This document shows, piece by piece, positions 34,572 to 46,721 of a DNA stretch of 64,000 bases. Positions within the stretch are counted from its first letter, which is position 1. Every line of letters starts with the position of its first letter. This DNA is from Arthrobacter rhizosphaerae (GTDB taxonomy: Bacteria > Actinomycetota > Actinomycetes > Actinomycetales > Micrococcaceae): NCBI RefSeq assembly GCF_023062595.1, contig NZ_JALLAN010000007.1, forward strand, positions 62,001 through 126,000, given 5' to 3'. A program made the translations under genes and the position numbers. The notes beneath the pieces are model-generated. The model saw only the letters and a list, made by a program, of their open reading frames with translations. It searched no databases and was not told the DNA's origin.

Positions 34572-34637
34572 CCCGACTGGGTCGCAGTTGTTGTTGTTTT
34601 GACGGCTCAAAACAACAACAACTGCCACCCAGTTGGG
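34572..34637 (-). repeat. 66-bp palindromic repeat, copy B (intact), doubling as gatCAB terminator
   Basis: CCCGACTGGGTCGCAG pairs with CTGCCACCCAGTTGGG, and TTGTTGTTGTTTTGA with TCAAAACAACAACAA, around a CGGC loop. By hand 29 of 31 arm positions pair. On the minus strand TTTTTT (34566-34571) follows at once, giving a very strong rho-independent terminator 35 bp after the gatB stop. Same length and design as 17733-17798. Confidence 0.85.
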
Positions 34638-34671
34638 AAGACTTCACATCATGCTTCGACTCAGCCTTCGA

Positions 34672-36177
34672 CTACCCTTCGACTCCAAGTTTTTCCAGGA
34701 TCAGCTCGCGGACCCGGCCCGCGTCCGCCTGTCCGCGCGTTGCCTTCATGACTCCGCCAACGATCGCTCCGATGGCCTGCACCTTGCCGCCGCGGATCTT
34801 GTTGGCAACATCCGGCTGCGCGGCGAGGGCCGCATCAATGGCCTCGAGGAGCGGGCCGTCGTCGGACACCACGGCGAGGCCGCGCTTCTCCACGATCTCC
34901 GCCGGAGTACCTTCGCCGGCGAGTACGCCATCGAGTACTTCGGTAGCCATCTTGTTGTTGATTTTGCCGTCTTCAACCATCTTGTTCAGCTCAACGATGG
35001 TGGCAGGCGCCACACCGAGCTGGCCGGGATCGACGTCGGCGTTCTTGGCGCGCCCGACGATCTCGCCCATCCACCACTTGCGGGCCACCGATGCAGTGGC
35101 GCCGGCGGCAATGGTTTCCTCGATCTCGTCCATCACACCTGCGTTGACGACGTCGCGGAACTCCAGATCCGAATAGCCCCAGTCGGACTGCAGCCGCTTC
35201 CGCCGCTCGGCAGGGGGCTCAGGCAGAGTCGCCCGCAGTTCCTCAACCCATTCGCGGGAAGCCACAACAGGAACCAGGTCAGGCTCCGGGAAGTAGCGGT
35301 AGTCGTCGGCGTCGGACTTAGCCCGGCCGGACGTGGTGGTGCGGGTGTCCTCGTGCCAGTGGCGGGTTTCCTGAACCACGGGCTCGCCCGAGTCCAGAAC
35401 GGCGGCGTGCCGCTGGATCTCGTAGCGGACGGCGTGTTCGACGGCGCGCAAGGAGTTCACGTTCTTGGTCTCGGACCGGATGCCGAAGCGTTCGCGGCCA
35501 TGCGGACGGAGTGAGACGTTGGCGTCGCAGCGGACGTTCCCGCGTTCCATCCTGGCGTCTGAAACACCGAGGTTTTTTACGATTTCACGGACCGCTGCCA
35601 CATAGGCCTTGGCCAGTTCCGGAGCCCGCGAACCGGCACCCTGGATGGGCTTGGTGACAATCTCGACCAGCGGAACACCGGCGCGGTTGTAGTCCACCAG
35701 GGAGTAGTCGGCACCCTGGATGCGGCCGGCGGATCCGCCCATGTGGGTCAGCTTTCCGGCGTCTTCCTCCATGTGGGCCCGCTCGATTTCGACGCGGAAC
35801 ACTGTTCCGTCGGAGAGCTCGATGTCCAGGTAGCCGTCGTAGGCGATGGGTTCGTCGTACTGCGAGGTCTGGAAGTTCTTCGGGGTGTCCGGGTAGAAGT
35901 AGTTCTTCCGGGCAAAGCGGCAGTTCTCGGCGATCTTGCAGTTGAGTGCCAGGCCGATCTTGATGGAGGATTCCACGGCCGTCTTGTTCAGCACGGGCAG
36001 GACGCCGGGCATGCCGAGGTCCACCTCGTTGACGTTGGTGTTTGGCTCGTCGCCGAAGACGTTGGGCGCTGAGGAGAACATCTTGGTCTTGGTGTTGAGC
36101 TCCACATGGACCTCGAACCCCAGGACGGGATCGTACTTCTCCATGGCCTCATCGAAGGTCAGGATTGCGTCGGACAT
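34672..36177 (-). CDS. gatB: Asp/Glu-tRNA amidotransferase subunit B
   Basis: A 501-residue subunit that phosphorylates the tRNA-bound Glu (or Asp) and completes amidation with ammonia from GatA. Hallmarks are [18 protein letters not shown] (kinase-like start), [32 protein letters not shown] and [20 protein letters not shown], with a helical YqeY-like tail domain at ~345-500. It overlaps the gatA stop by one base (TGATG). A 66-bp palindrome with T-run follows as terminator. Confidence 0.97.
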   Translation of the reverse strand: MSDAILTFDEAMEKYDPVLGFEVHVELNTKTKMFSSAPNVFGDEPNTNVNEVDLGMPGVLPVLNKTAVESSIKIGLALNCKIAENCRFARKNYFYPDTPKNFQTSQYDEPIAYDGYLDIELSDGTVFRVEIERAHMEEDAGKLTHMGGSAGRIQGADYSLVDYNRAGVPLVEIVTKPIQGAGSRAPELAKAYVAAVREIVKNLGVSDARMERGNVRCDANVSLRPHGRERFGIRSETKNVNSLRAVEHAVRYEIQRHAAVLDSGEPVVQETRHWHEDTRTTTSGRAKSDADDYRYFPEPDLVPVVASREWVEELRATLPEPPAERRKRLQSDWGYSDLEFRDVVNAGVMDEIEETIAAGATASVARKWWMGEIVGRAKNADVDPGQLGVAPATIVELNKMVEDGKINNKMATEVLDGVLAGEGTPAEIVEKRGLAVVSDDGPLLEAIDAALAAQPDVANKIRGGKVQAIGAIVGGVMKATRGQADAGRVRELILEKLGVEG

Positions 36178-37757
36178 CAGCGTGAACCTCCGTGGCTCGT
36201 GACAAGCTCAGTGAGTGAGGGCGCGCTGGCCAGGATGGGGCCGCCCCACTTCGCCTCGAGCAATGATTCAAGGACTGCACCCACCCGGTAAAGCCGGGCG
36301 TCTTCACGGGCCGGGGCGAGGAGCTGGATGCCCACCGGGAGCCCGTCCTCGTCGGCGAGCCCGCCAGGAAGGGACAAGCCCGGCACGCCTGCCATGTTCG
36401 CAGGGATGGTCGCGACGTCGTTGAGGTACATGGCCAGCGGATCGTCCAGCTTCTCACCGAGCTTGAACGCTGTGGTGGGTGCCGTGGGCGAAACCAGGAC
36501 GTCGGCTTTGGCGAACGCGGCCTCGAAGTCACGCTGGATCAGCGTGCGGACCTTCTGCGCAGAGCCGTAGTAGGCGTCGTAGTAGCCGGCGCTCAGGGCG
36601 TAGGTGCCAAGGATGATGCGCCGCTTGACTTCGTCTCCGAAGCCGGCCGCGCGGGTGGCTCCCATCACGCGTTCAATGGTCATGGGCGCATCCTCGGGGA
36701 GAACCCGCAGGCCGTATCGGACGCCGTCGAACTTGGCCAGGTTCGAGGAGGCCTCGGACGGCATGATCAGGTAGTAGGCACCCAGCGCGTACTTGAAGTT
36801 GGGGCATGAGACCTCAACGATTTCCGCTCCGGCCTGCTTCAGCAACTCCAGGGACTCGTTGAAACGGTTTTCGACGCCGGCCTGGTAGCCCTCGCCGTGA
36901 AGTTCCTTGATGATGCCGATTTTCATACCCTCGATGTTGCCGATGCGCGCAGCGGCAACAAGGTCAGCGAGGGGATCCGGCAGCGAGGTGGAGTCGAAGG
37001 GATCGTGCCCGCCAATCACCTGATGCAGCAAAGCCGAGTCCAGCACCGTACGTGACACGGGGCCGATCTGATCCAAGGAAGATGCCATGGCGATGGCGCC
37101 GTAGCGGGAAACGCCACCGTACGTCGGCTTGACGCCCACGGTTCCGGTCACGGCCCCGGGCTGGCGGATGGAACCACCGGTGTCCGTGCCGAGGGCAAGG
37201 GGTGCTTCGAAAGCCGCGACGGCGGCAGCAGAGCCACCACCCGAACCACCGGGGATGCGGTCCAGGTCCCAGGGGTTGCGGGTAGGCCCGAAGGCGGAGT
37301 GCTCCGTGGAGGAACCCATCGCGAACTCGTCGAGGTTGGTTTTGCCCAGGATGGGCATCTTCGCGGCGCGCAGCTTCTTCACGACTGTGGCGTCGTACGG
37401 GCTGCGCCAGCCTTCGAGGATTTTGGAACCCGCCGTGGTGGGCTGGCCGATGGTGACGATGAGGTCCTTGACGGCAATGGGGACGCCGGCGAGCGCGTGG
37501 AGCTCTTCGGCCGCGGCTCCGCCTGCGGCGCGGATGGTGTCCACCTCGGCGGCAACGGCGAGCGCTTCTTCGGTGTTGACGTGCAGGAACGCGTGGACTC
37601 CCCTGTCGCCTCCGTCTACTGCGGCGATGCGGTCCAGGTGCGCCTGGGTGACCTCAACGGCTGAGACCTCGCGGGCCGCGAGCTTCTCAGCCAGCTGCGC
37701 GGCGGAGTTGCGGATGAGCTCGGAGGCGCTGGTGCCGGTGGTGTTGAATTCAGTCAT
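36177..37757 (-). CDS. gatA: Asp/Glu-tRNA amidotransferase subunit A
   Basis: A 526-residue amidase-signature glutaminase that supplies ammonia for GatB. The Ser-cisSer-Lys triad is visible: Lys in IAVKDLIVT (~96), cis-Ser in [16 protein letters not shown], and nucleophilic Ser in [14 protein letters not shown] (~200). Its length is slightly above typical (~490), with extra residues at the N-terminus ([16 protein letters not shown]). The gatC stop lies 3 bp before its start and its stop overlaps gatB. Confidence 0.97.
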   Translation of the reverse strand: MTEFNTTGTSASELIRNSAAQLAEKLAAREVSAVEVTQAHLDRIAAVDGGDRGVHAFLHVNTEEALAVAAEVDTIRAAGGAAAEELHALAGVPIAVKDLIVTIGQPTTAGSKILEGWRSPYDATVVKKLRAAKMPILGKTNLDEFAMGSSTEHSAFGPTRNPWDLDRIPGGSGGGSAAAVAAFEAPLALGTDTGGSIRQPGAVTGTVGVKPTYGGVSRYGAIAMASSLDQIGPVSRTVLDSALLHQVIGGHDPFDSTSLPDPLADLVAAARIGNIEGMKIGIIKELHGEGYQAGVENRFNESLELLKQAGAEIVEVSCPNFKYALGAYYLIMPSEASSNLAKFDGVRYGLRVLPEDAPMTIERVMGATRAAGFGDEVKRRIILGTYALSAGYYDAYYGSAQKVRTLIQRDFEAAFAKADVLVSPTAPTTAFKLGEKLDDPLAMYLNDVATIPANMAGVPGLSLPGGLADEDGLPVGIQLLAPAREDARLYRVGAVLESLLEAKWGGPILASAPSLTELVTSHGGSR

Positions 37758-37760
37758 GTC

Positions 37761-38057
37761 TCAGTCCTCGTCCAGGATTGCCGGAACCTTGAATCGGTTC
37801 TCATGGGCATCCGGCGCGCCGGACAATGCCTCTTCTGCGGTGAACGTGTGCCCCACGACGTCTTCACGGAAAATGTTGGTGAGCGGGATGGGGTGCGACG
37901 TGGCCGGGACGTCGTCGCCGGCGGCTTCGCTCACCGACTTCACGGCGTCAACGATGACGGCGAGTTCGCCTGCCATTCTGTCCAGTTCGTCGGGACTCAT
38001 CTCGATGTGCGCCAGCCGCGCAAGATGCGCGACGTCGTCACGGTTGATCGCAGCCAT
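37761..38057 (-). CDS. gatC: Asp/Glu-tRNA amidotransferase subunit C
   Basis: A 98-residue GatC that wraps around and stabilises GatA. It shows the family pattern VAHLARLAHIEMSPDELDRM and the C-terminal THPIP-like SHPIPLTNIFREDVV, ending NRFKVPAILDE. ATG 38057 is preferred to the longer frame, which lacks family similarity. First gene of gatC-gatA-gatB. Confidence 0.95.
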   Translation of the reverse strand: MAAINRDDVAHLARLAHIEMSPDELDRMAGELAVIVDAVKSVSEAAGDDVPATSHPIPLTNIFREDVVGHTFTAEEALSGAPDAHENRFKVPAILDED

Positions 38058-38108
38058 GGATCTCCCCTGCAAGGTAGTTGGTTTCCCCCATAGTCTACGT
38101 GGCAACAG

Positions 38109-38150
38109 TGTGCCCGCCTGACGACCCCCAGCGGGCGTGAGACGGGCACA
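38109..38150 (-). terminator. Terminator-like hairpin downstream of the CitMHS gene
   Basis: TGTGCCCG/CGGGCACA with a nested GCCCGC/GCGGGC pairing lies 35 bp beyond the permease stop. There is no T-run, so rho-independent termination is uncertain. Confidence 0.35.
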
Positions 38151-38184
38151 ACCGGCCAGACGGCAAGCCGCCGGCAGTTTCAGG

Positions 38185-39675
38185 TTAGCCGATTCCGATG
38201 GCTCCTGTAAGGACTCCCACACCAAGCATCACGAGGGAAATAACGGCCGTGCGCCACAGCACTTTCTTGTGGTGGTCGCCCAGGTCCACCTTCGCAAGGG
38301 AAACGAGGAGCAGGATTGCCGGAACCAACGGGCTCTGCAGGTGGAACGGCTGGCCGGTGATGGAAGCGCGTGCCATGTCTGCGGCGCTGATGCCGTAGTG
38401 GCTGGCCGTCTCGGCCAGAACCGGCAGCACCCCGAAGTAGAAGGCATCATTGCTCATGAAGAACGTCATGGGGATGCTGAGCACACCGGTGATCACGGCC
38501 ATGAAGGGACCCATCTGGGACGGGATGATGTTCACCAGCCAGGCAGACATGGCCTCGACCATGCCGGTGCCGGTGAGCACCCCGGTCAGTACAGCGGCGG
38601 CCATGACCATGCTGACCACGGCAACAATGGACGGCGCGTGGGCGATGAGCTGGGTGGCCTGATCCTTGACCCTGGGGAAGTTCACCAGCAGGGCGATGGC
38701 CGAGCCCACCATAAAGACGTACGGCAGGGGGACCAGGTCAGCGATGAGCATGCCCATTACGGCCACGGTCAGGCCGAGGTTGAACCACTGGAGCTTCGGG
38801 CGCAGGGTCTTGCGGTTGGGATCCAGTGCGGTATCAGCCATGGCTGAATCCTTGTCGTCAACCAGTTCGGGATGGTCCAGAACAGCAACTGCTGAGCCCT
38901 CGACGGCGGGGCTACCGCCGGCAGGTGCATCGCCCTTGCTTCCGCTGTGGCCGCTGCGGGAAGTTCCGCCCGAACCGGCCGGAGTGCCGCCGTCGAACGC
39001 GGTACCGCCGTCGAACGCCTCTGCTGGATCCGAAAGATCACCCCAGATCCCGGGAGCCGTGGCGCGGAGGCGGTTGCGCTCCTGAAGACCCAGCAGCCAG
39101 GAAAAGACGAAAACTACAACCAGGCCAGCGATCAGGGACGGGATCATCGGAACGAAGACGTCGTTGACGTCGATCTTCAGAGCGGAGGCGGCGCGTGCCG
39201 TGGGGCCTCCCCACGGAAGGATGTTCATGGTGCCGTTGGCCAGCCCGGCCACGCAGGTCAGGACCACCGGGCTCATCTTCAGCCGGAGGTAGATCGGCAG
39301 CATGGCGGCCGTGGTGAGGATGAACGTCGTGGAACCGTCGCCATCCAGGGACACTGCTGCCGCCAGGATCGCCGTGCCGAGGACAACCTTGGCGGGGTCG
39401 TTGCCGAGCTTGCGCAGGATGAACCTGACCAGCGGATCGAAAAGCCCGACGTCGATCATCAGGCCGAAGTAGATAATGGCGAACATCAGCAGCGCGGCGG
39501 TGGAGGTCATGGACTTCATTGAGTCCATCACCATGTCGCCGATGCCCAATCCAGCGCCTGCAAACAATCCGAATACAGTGGGAACAATGATCAACGCCAG
39601 TACTGGCGTCAACTTCTTCGTCATGATCAGCACCATGAATACTGCGATCATGGCGAATCCAAGTAGTACCAGCAC
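38185..39675 (-). CDS. CitMHS-family citrate:metal/H+ symporter
   Basis: A 496-residue permease with about twelve helices. CitMHS hallmarks are FMVLIMTKKLTPVLALIIVP, SLDGDGSTTFILTTAAMLPI (a conserved substrate-binding loop) and NILPWGGPTARAASAL, with second-half motifs FFMSNDAFYFGVLPVL. Members import citrate with Mg2+ or Ca2+. A hydrophilic loop of ~80 residues (~240-320) is longer than usual and contains an AFDGG tandem. GTG 39675 with AGGAG 6 nt upstream is preferred to the longer frame. It is divergent from a CitA/CitB-like system. Confidence 0.92.
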   Translation of the reverse strand: MLVLLGFAMIAVFMVLIMTKKLTPVLALIIVPTVFGLFAGAGLGIGDMVMDSMKSMTSTAALLMFAIIYFGLMIDVGLFDPLVRFILRKLGNDPAKVVLGTAILAAAVSLDGDGSTTFILTTAAMLPIYLRLKMSPVVLTCVAGLANGTMNILPWGGPTARAASALKIDVNDVFVPMIPSLIAGLVVVFVFSWLLGLQERNRLRATAPGIWGDLSDPAEAFDGGTAFDGGTPAGSGGTSRSGHSGSKGDAPAGGSPAVEGSAVAVLDHPELVDDKDSAMADTALDPNRKTLRPKLQWFNLGLTVAVMGMLIADLVPLPYVFMVGSAIALLVNFPRVKDQATQLIAHAPSIVAVVSMVMAAAVLTGVLTGTGMVEAMSAWLVNIIPSQMGPFMAVITGVLSIPMTFFMSNDAFYFGVLPVLAETASHYGISAADMARASITGQPFHLQSPLVPAILLLVSLAKVDLGDHHKKVLWRTAVISLVMLGVGVLTGAIGIG

Positions 39676-39792
39676 GGCCGGCTCCTTTTCGTGTGAACAG
39701 CACCACAACGGTGTGATGCGCGATACAGACGTTATAGTGGCCTCGATCACGGCTGTGCCTTTGGCTCAATTGATTGGCATACTGCTTATTGG

Positions 39793-39805
39793 GAGCATTT
39801 TGCTC
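39793..39805. promoter_or_regulatory. GAGCA-TTT-TGCTC palindrome in the citrate divergent promoter
   Basis: A perfect 5-3-5 palindrome with a further GCTCA repeat just 3' (39811), in the 213-bp region between the CitMHS and sensor-kinase starts. A candidate site for the CitB-type regulator. Confidence 0.4.
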
Positions 39806-39888
39806 ATTTAGCTCACAGCCATGCGGCTGAGGCATTCAGTACAGGCCAGGCAACGGTCGGTTAGATTGAGGGGATTGTCAGGAGAATC

Positions 39889-41604
39889 ATGAAGCGCTCC
39901 ACATCCCGCCTTCCCCTGCGGTTCTCGACACAGACCCTGCTCCTGCAGCTTGGCGTCGTATTGCTCGTGGTCCTGCTCAGCGGAGCCATGCACGCGTGGC
40001 TCACGTATGACCGTTTAGGCCGTGAGGCAGAGAACCAGGCCCTCACTCTTGCCCGAACCGTAGCTTCGGATCCTTCCGTCCGCGCCGAGGTGCAGTCGAT
40101 CAGCAAGGAGGAGGGTACTCCCCCGCCGTCCGCGCTGCTCAAGGGACCGCTCATGGCTGTGGCGGAAGGCGCCCGCAACCGCACCGGGGCACTCTTTGTG
40201 GTCATTACTGACGAAACAGGACTTCGCCTGGCCCACCCTGACGCCGACCGCCTCGGGGAAAAGGTAAGCACGGATCCCTCCGATGCGCTCTCCGGCAAGG
40301 AAGTGACCACCCGGAATACAGGCACACTGGGTCCTTCCGCCGGCGCGAAGGTACCCGTTTTCGCCCCTGGCTCCTCCGCCATCGTCGGGGAAGTGAGCGT
40401 GGGATATTCCACCGAGAGCATCTCCCGGAGCCTGGCCCGGGACATTGTGCCCATTGCAGTGACGGCGGCTGGAGCCCTCCTGGCGGGCATCTTGGCATCG
40501 TTCCTTTTGCGACGGCGTCTGCAACGGCTCACGCTGGGGTTGGAGCCCGAGGAAATCAGCACCCTTGTCCACGACCAGGTTGCTGTCCTTCAGGGAGTGG
40601 ACGAAGGCGTTGTCGGTATCTCCGGCGATGGCAGGATCAGTGTCTTCAACGCCGCGGCCCAACGGCTTCTCGACCTCGACGATCTGACCGGGACACCCTG
40701 GGCCCGGGCCCCGCTTCCCGCCCAGCTGAAAGCGCTGACCGAGCCCGGGGCCCAGGAGAGGGATGCAATCGAACTGGTTGCCGGCGCCCGGGTGGTGGTC
40801 GCAAGTGCACGGAAAGCGTTGCACCGGACAGAGGACCTGGGCTGGGTCATCATGCTGCGGGACCGCACAGAGCTGCAACACCTGACCCGCCAACTCGATG
40901 CTGTGGGGACCATGTCCACGGCGCTGAGGGCGCAGCGCCACGAATTCGCGAATCAGCTGCATACCCTTGCCGGATTCATGAGCATCGGACAGTTCCGGCA
41001 GGCACAGGATTATCTGGCGCAGTTGGTTGCGACGGGCCCGTTGAAATTTCCGGTGGACCAAGCCGAATTGCTGCAGGATCCGTATCTCCAGGCCTTTATC
41101 GGAGCCAAGGGTGTGGAAGCGAACGAGCGGGGCGTAGCGCTGCGCATCGGCCCGGAAACACTGGTGCGCGGTCAGGTCACTGATCCCCAGGACGTCACTA
41201 CCGTGCTTGGCAACCTCATCGACAACGGAGTCAATGCGGCCGTCTCCGGTGCGTCCGCTGAGCGCTGGGTTGAGGTCGAAGCGCTGGATGCCCCAGGCGA
41301 GGACGGCGGGACCCTGCACATTGTGGTGGCCGATTCCGGGGACGGGTTGGATCCAGGACATGTTGACGACGTGTTTTCGGAGGGGTTTACCACTGCTGGA
41401 ACCTCGACGACGCCGGCTCGCGCAGCTGGTGGCCAGGGACTCGGGCTCGCCCTCGCCCGCCAACTGGCCCGGCGGCGTGGCGGGGACGTCACGGTCCTTG
41501 AGAATGGTGCCCCCGGAGGACCGGGGGCAGTGTTCATGGCCACCCTGCCGGGTACAACGGACACCGGCATAACGGTTTCATCAGGAAGGGACGACGATGT
41601 CTGA
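39889..41604 (+). CDS. CitA/DcuS-type sensor histidine kinase
   Basis: A 571-residue membrane sensor. TM1 is at ~18-38. An extracytoplasmic PAS-like (PDC) domain with RTGALFVVITDETGLRLAHP spans ~40-185, and TM2 lies at ~188-208. A cytoplasmic PAS (GVVGISGDGRISVFNAAAQ) is at ~240-330. The dimerisation motif RAQRHEFANQLHTLAGF holds the phospho-His (~350), followed by a GHKL ATPase domain (NLIDNGVNAAV, DSGDGL, GGQGLGLAL). The double-PAS layout fits C4-dicarboxylate/citrate sensors. GGAG precedes the ATG. It overlaps the response-regulator gene by 8 bp and is divergent from the citrate permease. Confidence 0.93.
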   Translation: MKRSTSRLPLRFSTQTLLLQLGVVLLVVLLSGAMHAWLTYDRLGREAENQALTLARTVASDPSVRAEVQSISKEEGTPPPSALLKGPLMAVAEGARNRTGALFVVITDETGLRLAHPDADRLGEKVSTDPSDALSGKEVTTRNTGTLGPSAGAKVPVFAPGSSAIVGEVSVGYSTESISRSLARDIVPIAVTAAGALLAGILASFLLRRRLQRLTLGLEPEEISTLVHDQVAVLQGVDEGVVGISGDGRISVFNAAAQRLLDLDDLTGTPWARAPLPAQLKALTEPGAQERDAIELVAGARVVVASARKALHRTEDLGWVIMLRDRTELQHLTRQLDAVGTMSTALRAQRHEFANQLHTLAGFMSIGQFRQAQDYLAQLVATGPLKFPVDQAELLQDPYLQAFIGAKGVEANERGVALRIGPETLVRGQVTDPQDVTTVLGNLIDNGVNAAVSGASAERWVEVEALDAPGEDGGTLHIVVADSGDGLDPGHVDDVFSEGFTTAGTSTTPARAAGGQGLGLALARQLARRRGGDVTVLENGAPGGPGAVFMATLPGTTDTGITVSSGRDDDV

Positions 41605-42286
41605 GGATTTCAGGGTGCTGATTGTGGATGACGATTTCCACGTCGCCAAACTCCATGCTGCCTACGTGGATTCAGTGCCGGGATTCCTGGCGTTGGCTCC
41701 CGTAGGTTCCGCATCCCAGGCGCTCAAGGCCATCCACAGCCTGCGCCCGGATCTGGTGCTGCTGGACGTGTACCTGCCGGATGCGTCGGGCCTGGACCTG
41801 CTCCGGCAGCTCGACGTCGACACCATGATGTTGAGCGCCGCCTCGGACACCGGGTCGCTGCAGCTCGCTTTCCGCCGCGGGGCCCTGGCATATCTGCTCA
41901 AGCCTTTCACTTCGGAGTCCCTGTCCCAGCAACTTCGCGCGTATGCCCGTTACCGTCGTATCCTCGCCCAGCCAGGAAACGTCGATCAGGAAACTGTCGA
42001 ACGAGCCAAGCGCGCGCTGATCCCCGGTGAGGTAAGCCCCTCGGTGCGGCCGCGGTCGGCAACCGAAGCGGCTGTTCTGGAGTCCTTGGTCCCCGGGGAA
42101 CAGTATTCGGCTGCGGAAGTCGCAGCGCGGGTGGGTGTTTCACGCGCCACTGCGCAACGCTACTTGTCCTCCCTGGCGGACGACGGCTCCGTCGATATCC
42201 AGCTTCGCTACGGCACTACCGGCCGGCCAGAACACCGCTATGGGCTGCCGTCTGCGCCCTCCGGGGCGGCGCGAACAGACAACTAG
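41597..42286 (+). CDS. CitB/DctR-type response regulator
   Basis: A 229-residue regulator. The receiver domain has acidic pocket VLIVDDDFHVAK, phospho-Asp in LVLLDVYLPDASG (~54) and Lys in YLLKPFT. A linker then leads to a C-terminal helix-turn-helix, AAEVAARVGVSRATAQRYLS, at ~165-190, followed by a wing (VDIQLRYGTTGRPEHRY). Translationally coupled to the kinase. Probably activates the CitMHS gene and its own operon. Confidence 0.93.
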   Translation: MSEDFRVLIVDDDFHVAKLHAAYVDSVPGFLALAPVGSASQALKAIHSLRPDLVLLDVYLPDASGLDLLRQLDVDTMMLSAASDTGSLQLAFRRGALAYLLKPFTSESLSQQLRAYARYRRILAQPGNVDQETVERAKRALIPGEVSPSVRPRSATEAAVLESLVPGEQYSAAEVAARVGVSRATAQRYLSSLADDGSVDIQLRYGTTGRPEHRYGLPSAPSGAARTDN

Positions 42287-42314
42287 GTCCCGGCTTCCCG
42301 GGCTTTGTGCAAAG

Positions 42315-42698
42315 CTAGCTGGCGCTCTTCTGGGCCACGAGCTCGATTTCGACCAGCATTTTCGGGTCAAGGAACGGCAGCACGTGAACCAGTGACAGGG
42401 TGGGGCGGATTTCCCCGAAGACTTCGCCGTGGGCGCGGCCTGCTTCTTCCCATTGGCTGATGTCCGTCAGGTAGAGCTTGGACTGCACCACGTCGGAGAA
42501 TTCAAACCCGGCATCGGCCAGTACTGCACCTAGCTTCTCGAGGATGAATCTGGTCTGGGTGTAGAAATCCTCGCCTACAATTCCGTCCTCGCCGCTCGCT
42601 GCGGTGGCCGAGATGTACAGCGTGTTGTCCACCTGTACCGCGCGTGAATAGCCAAGGATCTTTTCCCAGGCGGAGCCGGAGCCAAACGTCTTGCGCAT
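42315..42698 (-). CDS. RidA-family protein
   Basis: A 127-residue YjgF/YER057c/RidA-like protein that typically hydrolyses reactive enamine/imine intermediates. It has LGYSRAVQVDNTLYISATAA and the central RFILEKLGAVLADAGFEFSD. The C-terminal segment LVHVLPFLDPKMLVEIELVA ends the fold. In catalytic RidA a conserved Arg (R105 in E. coli) precedes the last strand; here that region reads FLDPKMLVEIE, so the deaminase Arg seems absent. GAAAGG precedes the ATG. Confidence 0.82.
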   Translation of the reverse strand: MRKTFGSGSAWEKILGYSRAVQVDNTLYISATAASGEDGIVGEDFYTQTRFILEKLGAVLADAGFEFSDVVQSKLYLTDISQWEEAGRAHGEVFGEIRPTLSLVHVLPFLDPKMLVEIELVAQKSAS

Positions 42699-42781
42699 CT
42701 AGTGCCTTTCGCAGTGCAGCATCCTGGCGGACGGCTGTTTGCCGTCTCCGGACGCAGCAGGGTCATGGAGTCGGCACTACT

Positions 42782-43294
42782 TTAGGTCGCCGGGAGGTCG
42801 CGCCGGTAAACGAGCAGCTTTATGTCGGTGCCCGGGACCAGCCAGTCGCGTTCAGGCACCCGCTGGAATCCTGTCTTTTGATACAGCCCATGGGCGCTGT
42901 CCCACGTCATGCCGGTGGTCAGGGAAACACCCCTGATCCCTTCCAGGGTGCCGGCGTAGTCAAGAATGGCTTCCACCATGGCTTTGCCTGCCCCGCTCCG
43001 CTGCACCGACGGATCAACCACCAGCATGCGGAATTCAACTTCATCCTCGAGTGCGATGTCCGCGAAGGGTTCGCCGGCCACAGCCAGTGTCACGGAGCCG
43101 ATGACTTGCCCCGCACGCTCTGCCACCCAGACCGTAGCGTTCGCGGCCCGGGCATCGACTTTTTGAATCTGCTGCATGTACGGGTGCTCGGCGGTCTCGA
43201 AGTAGCCTGCAGCGAGGTAGGAGTCCCGGGTGATGCGGGCTACGGAATCGTAGTCTGAGGGGACGGCAGGGCGTATGAGAATCGGCGAAGGCAC
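42782..43294 (-). CDS. GNAT-family N-acetyltransferase
   Basis: A 170-residue GNAT. The first strand begins ILIRPAVPSDYDSVARIT, beta4/motif A is FRMLVVDPSVQRSGAGKAMV at ~88-107 (acetyl-CoA loop RSGAGKAM), and the C-terminal motif is GLYQKTGFQRVPERDW. The acceptor is unknown. It stands between RidA and the inositol-phosphatase family gene on the same strand, with gaps of about 80-100 bp. Confidence 0.85.
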   Translation of the reverse strand: MPSPILIRPAVPSDYDSVARITRDSYLAAGYFETAEHPYMQQIQKVDARAANATVWVAERAGQVIGSVTLAVAGEPFADIALEDEVEFRMLVVDPSVQRSGAGKAMVEAILDYAGTLEGIRGVSLTTGMTWDSAHGLYQKTGFQRVPERDWLVPGTDIKLLVYRRDLPAT

Positions 43295-43394
43295 GTGGCA
43301 ATGCTAATAGGGGCTTCCCCGCTATTGCTGCGAAAGCAACGTTTCCGTGATTGAACTATCACTCCCGAACCCACTCCCAATGCCGAGACGAGGG

Positions 43395-46702
<3,308 letters not shown>

Positions 46703-46721
46703 CTACCCGCCTGATTTTTCT

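Noticed and set aside
17733..34637. The two 66-bp palindromes as ends of one large transposon
   Set aside because: The intervening 17 kb is ordinary core chromosome with no transposase, and each copy is a complete palindrome by itself.
40015..41463. Minus-strand 482-residue open frame opposite the sensor kinase
   Set aside because: The kinase frame has PAS, H-box and GHKL motifs; the antisense frame has none.
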